Origin: Variovorax sp. MHTC-1
Lineage (GTDB): Bacteria; Pseudomonadota; Gammaproteobacteria; Burkholderiales; Burkholderiaceae_C
Length of the DNA stretch: 64,000 nt
Direction: 5' to 3'
Assembly: GCF_003984645.1 (NCBI RefSeq)
Contig: NZ_RWKI01000003.1
Location: 248,001 to 312,000, forward strand
Positions 51,115-60,360 of this stretch are shown here, piece after piece. Numbering within the stretch: the first letter of the stretch is position 1; each line of letters begins with the position of its first letter. The notes under the pieces were generated by a model that worked only from the letters and a program-made list of their open reading frames with translations, had not been told where the DNA came from and made no database searches. The translations under genes were made by a program, and so were the position numbers.

Positions 51115-52689
51115 TCAGGTGACGGGCGCCGGGTTGAACAGCACCAGCGCGTTGTGCAGCTTCCAGTGTTCGGCCCACGTCTTCTTGCGGCCGCTGGCCA
51201 CGTCGAGCATCAGCCGGAACAGCTCCCAGCCCACGTCTTCGATCGTGGCTTCGCCGTCGGCGATGCGGCCGGCGTTGACGTCCATCAGGTCGTGCCAGCG
51301 GCGCGCGAGATCGCTTCGCGTGGCGACCTTGATCACCGGCACCTCCGCCAGCCCGTAGGGCGTGCCGCGGCCGGTGGTGAACACGTGCAGGTTGATCCCG
51401 GCGGCGAGCTGCAGCGTGCCGCAGATGAAGTCGGAAGCCGGCGTCGCTGCATAGAGCAGGCCCTTCTGCCGTGCCTTCTCGCCCGGCGGGACCACGCCGG
51501 AGATCGGCGAGCTTCCCGACTTCACGATCGAGCCCATTGCCTTCTCGACGATGTTGGAGAGCCCGCCCTTCTTGTTGCCGGGCGTGGTGTTGGCGCTGCG
51601 GTCGACGCGGCCCTTGTCGAGGTAGGCGTCGTACCAGGCCATCTCGCGGATCATGGCCTCGGCCACCTCGGGGGTGGTCGCGCGCGAGGTGAGCTGGTCG
51701 ATGCCGTCGCGCACCTCGGTCACTTCCGAGAACATCACGGTGGCGCCGGCGCGCACCAGCAGATCGGTGCAGAAGCCGACGGCCGGGTTGGCGGTGACGC
51801 CCGAGAAGGCATCGCTGCCGCCGCACTGCACGCCGACCGTCAGCTCACTGGCCGGCACGGTTTCGCGCCGGCGCGCGTCGAGGCGTTCGAGATGCTCTTC
51901 GGCCTGGCGCAGGATCGAATCGACCATCGACATGAAGCCGATGTGTGCCTCGTCCTGCAGGCACACCACGTCGAGCCTGCTGTCGGCGTTCTCGCCGACA
52001 TCGGCCACATTGCGCTCGTCGATGAGCGGGATGGTGCCGGGCGGCATCAGGCGCTCGGGCTGCAGCTTCTCGCAGCCCAGGCTCACGACCATCACCTCGC
52101 CGCCGAAATTCGGATTGAGGCTGATGTTGCGCAGCGTGCGGATCGGGATGATCGCGTCGGGCGCGTCGATCGCAACGCCGCAGCCGTAGCCGTGCTCCAG
52201 GGCCACCACGTCGTCGACGTTCGGAAACTTGGGCAGCAGCTCGGCCTTGATGCGCTGCACGGCGAACTCGGTGACGCCGGCCACGCACTGCACGGTCTGG
52301 GTAATGGCCAGGATGTTGCGCGTGCCGACCGAGCCGTCCGGGTTGCGATAGCCCTCGAAGGTGTAGCCCTCGAGCGGCGTCTGCGGCGGCGGCCTGACGG
52401 TGGCGATCGGCAGGCCTTCGAGCTCGCGCGCGGCGGGCATCTTCAGGAGCCGCTCGTGCACCCAGCTGCCGGCAGCGATCGGCTTCAGCGCATAGCCGAT
52501 CACGACGTCGTAGCGCCGCACCTCGCCGCCTTCGGGAATGTCGACCAGCGCCACCTTGTGCGCCTGCGGCACCTTCTCGCGCAGCGTCAGGCCCGAGGGA
52601 AACACGGTGCCGGCCGGCAGCCCGCCGTCGTTGGCCACGATCGCGACGTTGTCGCGCTCGTGCATGGTGATGTAGAGAGGGTTGCTCAT
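51115..52689 (-). CDS. garD: Galactarate dehydratase / UxaA-family hydro-lyase
   Basis: 524 residues. N-terminal SAF domain ([25 protein letters not shown]) and main UxaA/GarD domain with [86 protein letters not shown] and [10 protein letters not shown]. Iron-dependent dehydration of galactarate to 5-keto-4-deoxy-D-glucarate fits the neighbouring udh and kdgD. Altronate dehydratase is the closest alternative. ATG at 52689 overlaps the dctM stop. Confidence 0.85.
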   Translation of the reverse strand: MSNPLYITMHERDNVAIVANDGGLPAGTVFPSGLTLREKVPQAHKVALVDIPEGGEVRRYDVVIGYALKPIAAGSWVHERLLKMPAARELEGLPIATVRPPPQTPLEGYTFEGYRNPDGSVGTRNILAITQTVQCVAGVTEFAVQRIKAELLPKFPNVDDVVALEHGYGCGVAIDAPDAIIPIRTLRNISLNPNFGGEVMVVSLGCEKLQPERLMPPGTIPLIDERNVADVGENADSRLDVVCLQDEAHIGFMSMVDSILRQAEEHLERLDARRRETVPASELTVGVQCGGSDAFSGVTANPAVGFCTDLLVRAGATVMFSEVTEVRDGIDQLTSRATTPEVAEAMIREMAWYDAYLDKGRVDRSANTTPGNKKGGLSNIVEKAMGSIVKSGSSPISGVVPPGEKARQKGLLYAATPASDFICGTLQLAAGINLHVFTTGRGTPYGLAEVPVIKVATRSDLARRWHDLMDVNAGRIADGEATIEDVGWELFRLMLDVASGRKKTWAEHWKLHNALVLFNPAPVT

Positions 52690-53984
52690 TTCGGTGCGGA
52701 GAAGAGCTCGGGCAGCCACAGGGAGAAGGCCGGCACGTAGGTCACCAGCATCAGGCATACCACCAGCGCGCCGTAGAAGGGCCAGATCGATCGCATCACC
52801 TGGCCGACCGAAACCCCTCCGATCGCGCAGCCGATGAACTGCGTGGTGCCGACCGGCGGCGTGTTCAGGCCGAGCGCGCAGTTGATCAGCATGACGATGC
52901 CGAACTGCACCGGGCTCATCCCGAACTGCATCGCGATCGGCAGGAAGATCGGCGTGCAGATCAGGATCGTGGCGGCCATGTCGAGGAAGGTGCCGAGCAC
53001 GAACAGCAGCACGTTGATCATCAGGAAGATGACCCAGGGGCTGTCCGAGACGGAGGTCATCAGCTCGCCGGTTTTCTGCGGCACCTCGTAGAGCGCCATG
53101 AAGTAGCCGAAGGCCGAGGAGATGCCGATCAAGAGCAGCACCACGCCGGTGGTCTTGCAGGCCTTGGCGCAGGCTTTCAGAAAATCCTTCCAGCTGAGCG
53201 AGCGGTACACCAGCACCGTGACGCCCAGTGCCCACAGCACGGCGGTGGCCGCCGACTCGGTGGCTGTGAACACCCCCGACAGGATGCCCACGAGGATGAT
53301 CGCGACAATCAGCAGCCCGGGCAGCGCGCCGATGAAGGCCGCCAGCACCTCGCCCCAGCCGGGGAAGGCGCCACGGATCGGGTAGCCGCGCTTGATCGCC
53401 ACGTAGTAGGCGGCCGCCAGATTGCACAGCGTCAGGAGCAGCGCCGGGATCAGGCCCGCCAGGATCAGGCTCAGCACGCTGACCGAGGCGAGGCCGGTGG
53501 TAGCCAGCGTGAAGATGATGAGGTTGTGCGAGGTCGGCATCAGCGCGCCGACCAGCGCCGCATGCGTGGTGACGTTGACCGCATAGTCCGCGTCGTAGCC
53601 CTCGCGCTTCATCAGCGGGATCATGACCGAGCCCATGGCCGACACGTCGGCCACCGGCGAGCCTGCGACGCCGCCGAACAGCGTGCAGCCGATCACGTTG
53701 CTCATGCCGAGCCCGCCGCGCACATGGCCGATCAGGCTGTTGGCAAAGCGCACGATGCGCTGCGCGATGCCGCCGTAGAGCATCAGCTCGCCGGCGAAAA
53801 CGAAGAAGGGGATGGCGAGGAACGAGAAGATCTGCATCCCGCCGACCATCTTCTGGAACACCACCGCCACCGGCAGGCCGGCATACACCACGGTGGCGAT
53901 CGAGGCGAGGCCGATCGAGAACGCGACCGGCACGCCGAGAACCAGCAGCGCGACAAAACTAAGAGACAGAACGGTCAATTCCAC
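52686..53984 (-). CDS. dctM: TRAP transporter large permease, DctM subunit
   Basis: 432 residues from GTG 53984, about twelve hydrophobic helices. Signature blocks: [64 protein letters not shown] and [34 protein letters not shown]. Forms the Na+-coupled transport channel with DctQ and receives ligand from DctP. It overlaps the dctQ stop by 10 bases. Likely imports galacturonate/glucuronate or aldarate. Confidence 0.94.
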   Translation of the reverse strand: MELTVLSLSFVALLVLGVPVAFSIGLASIATVVYAGLPVAVVFQKMVGGMQIFSFLAIPFFVFAGELMLYGGIAQRIVRFANSLIGHVRGGLGMSNVIGCTLFGGVAGSPVADVSAMGSVMIPLMKREGYDADYAVNVTTHAALVGALMPTSHNLIIFTLATTGLASVSVLSLILAGLIPALLLTLCNLAAAYYVAIKRGYPIRGAFPGWGEVLAAFIGALPGLLIVAIILVGILSGVFTATESAATAVLWALGVTVLVYRSLSWKDFLKACAKACKTTGVVLLLIGISSAFGYFMALYEVPQKTGELMTSVSDSPWVIFLMINVLLFVLGTFLDMAATILICTPIFLPIAMQFGMSPVQFGIVMLINCALGLNTPPVGTTQFIGCAIGGVSVGQVMRSIWPFYGALVVCLMLVTYVPAFSLWLPELFSAPK

Positions 53985-54514
53985 GCCGGCACCACTTCCT
54001 CGTCACGCAGCAATGCCACGATATGTTCAACCGAAAAAAGAACGATCAACAGGCCCGCGATCACGAGCGCCAGGTAATCCATGCCCACCGGAATGCCCAG
54101 CATGGGCTTGATGTCGCTCCACTTGAGCCGGGTCCAGAGCCAGCCGCTGGAAACCATGATGGCGCCGAACAGCGCCACCAGCGCATGGATCAGGATCTCG
54201 ACCTTGAGGCGCATCGACTCCGGCAGCAGCGTGACCAGCGACTCCAGGCCGATGTGGCCCGCATCGCGCACGCCGACCGCCACGCTGAGCGCGGTCACGT
54301 ACAGCACCAGCTGCAGCGCGAGGCCCTCGGCCCACACCGGCGTGTCGTTGAAAAGGTAGCGCCCGACCACCTGGTACTGCACGCACACGATGATGGCGAT
54401 CAGCAGCACCACCGCCAGCATCAGGCTGGCCTTGGAGAGCAGCGCGCACACGCGTGAGTACGCGTGGCGCGAGGTCGGGCGCAGGCTTTCGGGTTCGGCC
54501 AGCCCGTCGATCAC
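53975..54514 (-). CDS. dctQ: TRAP transporter small permease, DctQ subunit
   Basis: 179 residues from GTG 54514, overlapping the dctP stop (GTGA). Four hydrophobic helices near 29-50, 63-83, 104-124 and 148-168; family blocks [47 protein letters not shown] and [21 protein letters not shown]. Small membrane partner of DctM in the three-gene TRAP set. Confidence 0.9.
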   Translation of the reverse strand: MIDGLAEPESLRPTSRHAYSRVCALLSKASLMLAVVLLIAIIVCVQYQVVGRYLFNDTPVWAEGLALQLVLYVTALSVAVGVRDAGHIGLESLVTLLPESMRLKVEILIHALVALFGAIMVSSGWLWTRLKWSDIKPMLGIPVGMDYLALVIAGLLIVLFSVEHIVALLRDEEVVPAWN

Positions 54515-55479
54515 TTGTTGTCCTGGATCGCCTTGACCAGGCGCTGCAGGTCCGGCGTCGAGATGAACTTGGCGTACACCGGTGCCATCGCCGCGCGGAA
54601 CGAGGCCTTGTCGACGTCGGACACGATGGTGGCGCCGCCCTTGGTGACCACCTCGAGCGACTTGGCCTCCTGCTCGTCCCACTTCTTGCGCTGGAACGCG
54701 ACCGATTCCTTGGCCGCGGCGCGGAACATGTCCTGCTCGGCCTTCGGCAGCTTGTCGTAGACGGCCTTGGACATCACCAGCATCTCGGGCGCCATCGAAT
54801 GCTCGGTGCGCGAGTAGAACTTGACGGCCTCGTAGTGCTTGAAGCCGTCATAGGACGGGATGTTGTTCTCCGCGGCATCGATCAGCCCGGTCTTGAGGCC
54901 GGTGTAGACCTCGCCGATCGGCACCGGCGTGGCGTTGGCGCCCATGGCGTTGATCAGCGACACCCACAGGTCGGACTGCTGCACGCGGATCTTCATGCCC
55001 TTGGCGTCGGCAAGCGACTTCACCGGCTTCTTGGCATAGATCGAGCGCGCGCCGCTGTCGTAGAAGGCGAGGCCGACGAGGCCTTCGGGTTCGCAGCTCT
55101 TCAGGATCTCCTCGCCGGCCGGGCCGTCGAGCGACTTGCGCATATGGGCGATCGAGTCGAACAGGAAAGGCATGGTCGGCACCAGCGTCTTCGCGCAGAT
55201 CGAGTTCAGCGGGCTGATGTTGACGCGGGTCATCTCCAGCGCGCCGATCTTCACCTGGTCGATGGTTTCCTTTTCGGTCCCGAGCGCGCCCTTGTTGAAG
55301 ACCTTGATCTTGTACTTGCCGTTGCTGCGCTTCTCGAGCAGCTCGCTCATGTGCTTGACCGCGGCCACGGTCGGATAGTCGTCGCTGTTGTGCACGTCGG
55401 CCGAACGGAATTCGACGGCGTGCGCGGCCATGCCCAAGGCGGCGGCGGCCAGGGCGATCAGGGTGCGGTTGAATTTCAT
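54511..55479 (-). CDS. dctP: TRAP transporter substrate-binding protein, DctP
   Basis: 322 residues with signal peptide [21 protein letters not shown]. Periplasmic binder; blocks: [70 protein letters not shown] (the Arg that binds ligand carboxylate), [29 protein letters not shown]. It lies 43 bases after the SMP-30 gene. By context a uronate or sugar-acid binder. Confidence 0.92.
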   Translation of the reverse strand: MKFNRTLIALAAAALGMAAHAVEFRSADVHNSDDYPTVAAVKHMSELLEKRSNGKYKIKVFNKGALGTEKETIDQVKIGALEMTRVNISPLNSICAKTLVPTMPFLFDSIAHMRKSLDGPAGEEILKSCEPEGLVGLAFYDSGARSIYAKKPVKSLADAKGMKIRVQQSDLWVSLINAMGANATPVPIGEVYTGLKTGLIDAAENNIPSYDGFKHYEAVKFYSRTEHSMAPEMLVMSKAVYDKLPKAEQDMFRAAAKESVAFQRKKWDEQEAKSLEVVTKGGATIVSDVDKASFRAAMAPVYAKFISTPDLQRLVKAIQDNK

Positions 55480-55522
55480 TTGTCTTCCTCTTCGGTGGTG
55501 GTTTATGGAAATTGGAACGTCG

Positions 55523-56413
55523 TCAGCTGCCGAACGCGGGCTCCGTGATGCCTTGGGTGCCGGGGCGCAGCGCGAACAGGCCGCCGGCGAGCGGCTGGTC
55601 GGAGAGGTCGCCGCCCGGGCGGATCGAGGTCACGAACAGCGTGTCGAGCTTCGGGCCGCCGAAGGCGCACATCGCGGGCTTCTTGACCGGTACTTCGAGC
55701 GAGCGGTCGAGCCTGCCTTCGGGCGTGAAGCGATGCACCAGGCCGGCGTCGTTGCCGCAGATCCAGTAGCAGCCGTCGGCATCGACCGCGGCGCCGTCGG
55801 GCCGGCCGGGCAGCGGCTTCATGTCGACGAAGACGCGGCGGTTCGTGGGCGTGCCGCTGGCGGTGTCGTAGTCGAAGGCCCAGACGGTCTGCACGCTCGG
55901 GTGCGAGTCCGAGAGGTACATCGTGCGGCCGTCGGGGCTGAAGCCGAGGCCGTTGGGCACGATCAGGTCGTCGAGCTGCACGGTGGGCGCTGCGGCGCCT
56001 TTGTCGTAGCGGTAGAGGCGCCCGACGCGCGCGCCGGCCGCCATGTCCATCAGCATGGTGCCGGCCCAGAAGCGGCCCTGGCGGTCGCAGCGGCCGTCGT
56101 TGAAGCGCATGCCGGGCAGGGCGTGCGCCACCTGCGCGAGCCGCGTCGCGGCGAGCGTGCCGTCGTCCTGCGGCGTGATCGAGAACAGGCCGCTTTCCAT
56201 GCCTGCGATCCAGGCGCCCGGCACATCGGCGCGGGGCGCGATGCAGGCCGGCATCTCCTCGCCGGCCCATTGCGTGTGGCCGGCCGCGGACCAGCGGTGC
56301 AACGCGCGGCCAGGAATGTCGACCCAATAGAGTGCCTCGTCGGCCGCCGACCACACGGGACTCTCGCCCGTGCCGCAGCGTGCATCGACCACGAGCTCGG
56401 CCTTGCTGCGCAT
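55523..56413 (-). CDS. SMP-30/gluconolactonase family protein (aldarolactonase)
   Basis: 296 residues from ATG 56413. Six-bladed propeller with metal ligands: Glu in [23 protein letters not shown], Asn in [19 protein letters not shown], Asp in [17 protein letters not shown], and [21 protein letters not shown]. Cytosolic (no signal). Five bases after udh, so it most likely opens the galactaro/glucaro-lactone made by uronate dehydrogenase. Confidence 0.88.
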   Translation of the reverse strand: MRSKAELVVDARCGTGESPVWSAADEALYWVDIPGRALHRWSAAGHTQWAGEEMPACIAPRADVPGAWIAGMESGLFSITPQDDGTLAATRLAQVAHALPGMRFNDGRCDRQGRFWAGTMLMDMAAGARVGRLYRYDKGAAAPTVQLDDLIVPNGLGFSPDGRTMYLSDSHPSVQTVWAFDYDTASGTPTNRRVFVDMKPLPGRPDGAAVDADGCYWICGNDAGLVHRFTPEGRLDRSLEVPVKKPAMCAFGGPKLDTLFVTSIRPGGDLSDQPLAGGLFALRPGTQGITEPAFGS

Positions 56414-56418
56414 GGCGC

Positions 56419-57246
56419 TCAATCTCCGAAGGGTCCCTGGGCCGTGAACGCGCCGCCCTGGTAGATGGCGTTCGGGTCGGTCGGCGCGACGGGCGGCTGC
56501 GCTTCGATCTTCGCGCGGAAGACTTCGGAACTGTCCTGCGGCTCGAAGCCCAGGTGCGCGGCCGCGCTGTTGTCCCACCAGACATCGCGGTTGGCCGACA
56601 CGCCGTAGACCACGGTATGGCCGACGGAGGGCGTGAAGAGCGATTTCTCGACCAGCGTCGTCAGGTCGCGGTAGCTGAGCCAGGTGCTCATCATTCGGCG
56701 GTTGGCCGGCTCGGGGAAAGAGGAGCCGATGCGAATGCTCACGGTCTCGATGCCATAGCGGTCGAAGTAGAACTGCGCGACGTCCTCGCCGAAGGATTTG
56801 GACAGGCCGTAGTAGCCGTCGGGCCGGCGCGCCGCGTGGGCGTCGATCGCCTCGCTCTGCTTGTAGAAGCCGATCACATGGTTCGAGCTCGCGAAGACCA
56901 CGCGCTTCACGCCGTGCCGGCGTGCGCCTTCATAGAGATGGAAGATGCCCTTGATGTTGGCTTCGAGGATTTCCTCGAAAGGGCGCTCGACCGAGACGCC
57001 GCCCAGGTGCACGATCGCGTCGCAGCCGGCGACCAGCGCGTCGACCGCAGCCTTGTCGGCCAGATCGCAGGGCACGACTTCCTCGTGCTTGCCCTCGGCT
57101 GGCGCGAGCGCCGCGATGTCGGAGACGCGCAGCACATCCGCATAAGGGCGCAGCCGTTCGCGCAGCACCTTGCCCAGGCCGCCGGCGGCTCCCGTCAGGA
57201 GCAGGCGGGCCATGCGGGGCGGATTGGCTCTGGAAATCTCACTCAT
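56419..57246 (-). CDS. udh: Uronate dehydrogenase
   Basis: 275 residues. NAD-dependent oxidation of D-galacturonate/D-glucuronate to aldaro-1,5-lactone. SDR motif LLLTGAAGGLGKVLRERL near 15-32, IVHLGGVSVERPFEEILEANIKG, VFASSNHVIGFYKQSE (catalytic Ser), YYGLSK with Tyr146-x3-Lys150, and RIGSSFPEPANRRMMSTWLSYRDL, which is characteristic of Udh. First gene of the leftward operon; ATG 57213 (MARLLL) is an alternative start closer to known enzymes. Confidence 0.9.
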   Translation of the reverse strand: MSEISRANPPRMARLLLTGAAGGLGKVLRERLRPYADVLRVSDIAALAPAEGKHEEVVPCDLADKAAVDALVAGCDAIVHLGGVSVERPFEEILEANIKGIFHLYEGARRHGVKRVVFASSNHVIGFYKQSEAIDAHAARRPDGYYGLSKSFGEDVAQFYFDRYGIETVSIRIGSSFPEPANRRMMSTWLSYRDLTTLVEKSLFTPSVGHTVVYGVSANRDVWWDNSAAAHLGFEPQDSSEVFRAKIEAQPPVAPTDPNAIYQGGAFTAQGPFGD

Positions 57247-57269
57247 CTCTTGTTTGTCTCTGGTGGTAA

Positions 57270-57290
57270 GTTATCGGTTGTCGTACAACG
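57270..57290 (-). promoter_or_regulatory. Predicted GntR operator, site 1 (udh/gntR)
   Basis: The plus strand contains GTTATCGGTTGTCGTACAAC here, including the dyad GTTGT-CGT-ACAAC. Its reverse complement matches 58175-58195 at 17 of 21 positions. It lies between the divergent udh and gntR starts. A second dyad, GATGACGATTATCATC, follows at 57292-57307. Confidence 0.6.
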
Positions 57291-57312
57291 AGATGACGAT
57301 TATCATCATCGC

Positions 57313-58137
57313 ATGTCGAACCTGTCAACGGGGTCAACCGCTAGCGCCGAAGCCGGCACCTTCACGGGCAGCCCGCGCCGCCGCGGGCGCGGTTTGGCCC
57401 ACGGCCTGGTCGACGATCTGGGCGAGAAGATCCGCAGCCAGCAGCTGAAGCCGGGCGACAAGCTGCCGACCGAGTCGGCCATCATGCAGGCCTACGGCGT
57501 GAGCCGCACGGTAGTGCGCGAGGCGCTCTCCAAGCTGCAGGCCGGCGGGCTGGTGGAGACGCATCACGGCATCGGCACCTTCGTGCTGCAGCCCAAGGCC
57601 GCCGGCATGTTCCGCCTCGATCCCTCGGACATCGCAACCTCGGTCGACGTGCTCGCGGTGCTCGAGCTGCGCATCAGCCTGGAGACCGAATCCGCCGGCC
57701 TGGCCGCCACGCGCCGCACCGACGAGCAGCTGGCTGCGATGCGCGAGGCGCTCGACGATTTCGAGCGCAACGTGGCGGTGGCGGGGGACACGGTGGCACC
57801 CGACTTCCGCTTTCATCTGCAGATCGCGCAGGCTACCGGCAACCCGTACTTCGCGGACATCATGAGCCACCTGGGCACCACGATCATTCCGCGCACGCGC
57901 ATCACCGCCATCCGCAACCACGACCGCCGCGGCGAATACCTGAGCCGCGTGAACCGCGAGCATGAAGAGATCTATGCCGCCATCGCGCGGCGCGATCCCG
58001 AATCGGCGCGCGCTGCCATGCGCGTCCACCTCACCAACAGCCGCGAGCGGCTGCGCATCGCGCAGGAAGCGGCCAAGAGCGCCGCCGCCGAAGCCGCGCC
58101 GCCGGCCGATCCGGCCGGCCCCCCGCCCTCGGCCTGA
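57313..58137 (+). CDS. FadR/GntR-family regulator of the uronate cluster
   Basis: 274 residues from ATG 57313. Winged helix at ~28-95: GLAHGLVDDLGEKIRSQQLKPGDKLPTESAIMQAYGVSRTVVREALSKLQAGGLVETHHGIGTFVL; FCD domain to ~245 with DIATSVDVLAVLELRISLETESAGLAA and FRFHLQIAQATGNPYFADIM (Asp/His metal-type residues). Ala/Pro-rich tail. Divergent from udh, with matching operators before udh and the Bug gene. Probably a repressor released by a uronate or pathway intermediate. Confidence 0.9.
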   Translation: MSNLSTGSTASAEAGTFTGSPRRRGRGLAHGLVDDLGEKIRSQQLKPGDKLPTESAIMQAYGVSRTVVREALSKLQAGGLVETHHGIGTFVLQPKAAGMFRLDPSDIATSVDVLAVLELRISLETESAGLAATRRTDEQLAAMREALDDFERNVAVAGDTVAPDFRFHLQIAQATGNPYFADIMSHLGTTIIPRTRITAIRNHDRRGEYLSRVNREHEEIYAAIARRDPESARAAMRVHLTNSRERLRIAQEAAKSAAAEAAPPADPAGPPPSA

Positions 58138-58174
58138 ACAAGCTGGCCCGCGAGACTGGACATCGCGCCCGACT

Positions 58175-58195
58175 AGTTGTACGATGACTGATAAC
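58175..58195 (+). promoter_or_regulatory. Predicted GntR operator, site 2 (Bug/kdgD arm)
   Basis: AGTTGTACGATGACTGATAA and one further C; 17 of 21 positions match the reverse complement of site 1 (57270-57290), with both GTTGTACGA and GATAAC preserved. It is 70 bases upstream of the Bug-protein start, in the 128-base gap after gntR. Confidence 0.6.
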
Positions 58196-58265
58196 AACAA
58201 CGCTCGGCTGCGCGCCGTGCGTGTCAGCCGGCGATCCCCCTTCCCATCCTCAGGAGACACAAGAC

Positions 58266-59240
58266 ATGACCATGAATCGACGCGATCTCGTGCTCGGCGC
58301 CCTCGGCACCGGGCTGCTGGCCGCAGGCGGCGCCCACGCGGCCGACGCCTGGCCCTCCAAACCCATCCGCATCGTGGTGCCGTACCCGCCCGGCGGTTCC
58401 TCCGACATCATTGCGCGCTCGATCAGCCAGCCGCTGTCGGAAGCGCTCAAGCAATCGGTGATCGTCGAGAATCGTGCCGGCGCCAACGGCAATCTCGGCG
58501 CCGACCTGGTGTCCAAGGCATCGCCCGACGGCTATACGCTCCTCTTGTGCGATGTCGGCGCGCTCGCGATCAGCCCGTCGGTCTACACCAAGCTGCCTTT
58601 CGATCCGTCGAAGGACCTGCGCGGCGTGACCATGCTGGCCTACTCGCCGCACCTGCTGGTCGTGCATCCGTCGGTGCCGGCGAGCAACCTCAAGGAACTG
58701 GTCGCGCTGTCGAAGAAGTCCGACCTGAACTTCGCCGTCACCGCCACCGGCAGCGCGCCGCACCTCGCCGGCGTGGCGCTCGAACGCGCCAGCGGTGCGC
58801 GCTGGCAGTACGTGCCCTACAAGGGCGGCGTGCAGGCCATCCAGGACACGGTGGGCGGCCAGACCCAGGTGCTGATGAACGGCATGCTCGCGACGCTGCC
58901 CCATGTGCAGAGCGGCAAGCTCAAGATCCTGGGTGTCTCCAAATCCACGCGCATGCCGCTGATCGGCGACGTGCCGACCATCGCCGAGCAGGGCGTGCCC
59001 GGCTTCGACTCCGGTACCTGGCAAGGCATGCTGGCCCCGCGCGGCACGCCCGAGGCGGTGATCCAGCGCCTCAACAAGGAACTGGTTTCGATCATCCGCT
59101 CGCCCGACATCCGCTCGCGCCTGGCCGGGCAGGGCGCCGAGGTCGTGACCATGGCGTCGACGGAACAGGAGCAGTTCTTCAACAAGGAACGCGCGCGCTG
59201 GGCCAAGGTGGTCGAGGCCGCGCAGATCAAGCTGGACTAG
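58266..59240 (+). CDS. Bug-family substrate-binding protein (uronate cluster, right arm)
   Basis: 324 residues from ATG 58266 (AGGAG upstream; ATG 58272 also possible). Signal MTMNRRDLVLGALGTGLLAAGGAHAA with a twin-Arg. Bug blocks: WPSKPIRIVVPYPPGGSSDIIARSISQPL, VIVENRAGANGNLGADLVSKASPDGYTLLLC, WQYVPYKGGVQAIQDTVGGQTQVLMNGM. First gene of the arm Bug-kdgD-aldehyde dehydrogenase, so probably binds an aldarate or uronate. Confidence 0.9.
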   Translation: MTMNRRDLVLGALGTGLLAAGGAHAADAWPSKPIRIVVPYPPGGSSDIIARSISQPLSEALKQSVIVENRAGANGNLGADLVSKASPDGYTLLLCDVGALAISPSVYTKLPFDPSKDLRGVTMLAYSPHLLVVHPSVPASNLKELVALSKKSDLNFAVTATGSAPHLAGVALERASGARWQYVPYKGGVQAIQDTVGGQTQVLMNGMLATLPHVQSGKLKILGVSKSTRMPLIGDVPTIAEQGVPGFDSGTWQGMLAPRGTPEAVIQRLNKELVSIIRSPDIRSRLAGQGAEVVTMASTEQEQFFNKERARWAKVVEAAQIKLD

Positions 59241-59255
59241 AGCAACCATCCCAGC

Positions 59256-59305
59256 CCGTTCAGGCTGAGCTCGTCGAAGCCCTTCGACAAGCTCAGGGCG
59301 AACGG
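59256..59305. repeat. 50-bp dispersed palindrome
   Basis: CCGTTCAGGCTGAGCTCGTC... pairs with ...GACAAGCTCAGGGCGAACGG around a short CCC loop; a few mismatches. The AGCTTGTCGAAGGG-type palindrome is a widely dispersed repeat in proteobacteria. It lies just after the Bug-protein stop and may act as a processing or termination signal before kdgD. Confidence 0.75.
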
Positions 59306-59343
59306 AGGCGGGGGCTCATCCTTTTTCTCTTCACTTCAATCGC

Positions 59344-60255
59344 ATGAATCCGCAAGAACTCAAATCCATCATGGGCTCCGGCCTGCTGTCTTTCCCGCTG
59401 ACCGACTTCGACGCCGAGGGCAACTTCCACAAGAAGGGCTACATCGAGCGCCTCGAATGGCTGGCGCCCTATGGCGCGAGCGCGCTGTTCGCGGCCGGCG
59501 GCACCGGCGAGTTCTTCTCGCTGACCGCAGACGAATATCCCGAGATCATCCGCACCGCGGTCGACACCTGCCGCGGCAAGGTGCCGATCATCGCGGGCGC
59601 CGGCGGCCCGACGCGCTTCGCGATCCAGTGCGCGCAGGCGGCCGAGAAGGCCGGCGCCCACGGCATCCTGCTCCTGCCGCACTACCTGACCGAAGCCGGC
59701 CAGGAAGGGCTGGCCGCGCATGTCGAAGCCGTTTGCAAAAGCGTGAAGTTCGGAGTCATCGTCTACAACCGCGGCCAGAGCAAGCTCTACCCCGCCACGC
59801 TCGAGAAGCTGGCCGAGCGCTGCCCGAACCTGGTGGGCTTCAAGGACGGCATCGGCGACATCGAGCTCATGAGCTCCATCCACCTGCGCATGGGCGACCG
59901 CTTCGCCTACCTGGGCGGCCTGCCGACGGCCGAGGTCTATGCGGCGGCGTACAAGGCGCTGGGCACGCCGGTGTATTCCTCGGCCGTGTTCAATTTCATC
60001 CCGAAGACCGCGATGGACTTCTACAAGGCGGTGGCCGACGACGACATGGCCACGCAGCATCGCCTGCTCAAGCAGTTCTTCATGCCCTACCTGGAGATCC
60101 GCAACCAGGGGCACGGCTATGCGGTGAGCATCGTGAAGGCCGGCGCCAGGATCGTGGGACACGACGCCGGCCCGGTGCGCACGCCGCTCACCGAGCTCAA
60201 GCTCGAGGAGTACGACGCGCTGGCAGCGCTGATCGACGAGCTCGGTCCGCAATAG
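59344..60255 (+). CDS. kdgD: 5-dehydro-4-deoxyglucarate dehydratase
   Basis: 303 residues, DapA/N-acetylneuraminate-lyase TIM barrel. Converts 5-keto-4-deoxy-D-glucarate to 2-oxoglutarate semialdehyde, water and CO2. Schiff-base Lys167 in [16 protein letters not shown], Tyr141 in [15 protein letters not shown], and [16 protein letters not shown] near 51-66. Start [23 protein letters not shown] matches KdgD well. A strong terminator lies between it and the aldehyde dehydrogenase gene. Confidence 0.93.
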   Translation: MNPQELKSIMGSGLLSFPLTDFDAEGNFHKKGYIERLEWLAPYGASALFAAGGTGEFFSLTADEYPEIIRTAVDTCRGKVPIIAGAGGPTRFAIQCAQAAEKAGAHGILLLPHYLTEAGQEGLAAHVEAVCKSVKFGVIVYNRGQSKLYPATLEKLAERCPNLVGFKDGIGDIELMSSIHLRMGDRFAYLGGLPTAEVYAAAYKALGTPVYSSAVFNFIPKTAMDFYKAVADDDMATQHRLLKQFFMPYLEIRNQGHGYAVSIVKAGARIVGHDAGPVRTPLTELKLEEYDALAALIDELGPQ

Positions 60256-60308
60256 GCTGTCTCCGAGTGCGCTCGTTGCAGTGAGCGTAGAGTTCCCCAA
60301 ATGCGCGG

Positions 60309-60336
60309 GGCCGCTCTGGCGGCCTTTTCTTTTTTT
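60309..60336 (+). terminator. Intrinsic terminator between kdgD and the aldehyde dehydrogenase gene
   Basis: GGCCGC (60309-60314), loop TCTG, GCGGCC (60319-60324), then TTTTCTTTTTTT. Short perfect G+C stem plus T tract. It is 53 bases after the kdgD stop and 25 bases before the next ATG, so some read-through or a separate promoter is needed for the last gene. Confidence 0.8.
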
Positions 60337-60360
60337 CCGACCGACCTTCAAGGAACTGCC

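Noticed and set aside
47937..51122. A 1061-codon plus-strand open frame
   Set aside because: Antisense to the Bug protein, lactonase and SDR genes, each with strong family motifs.
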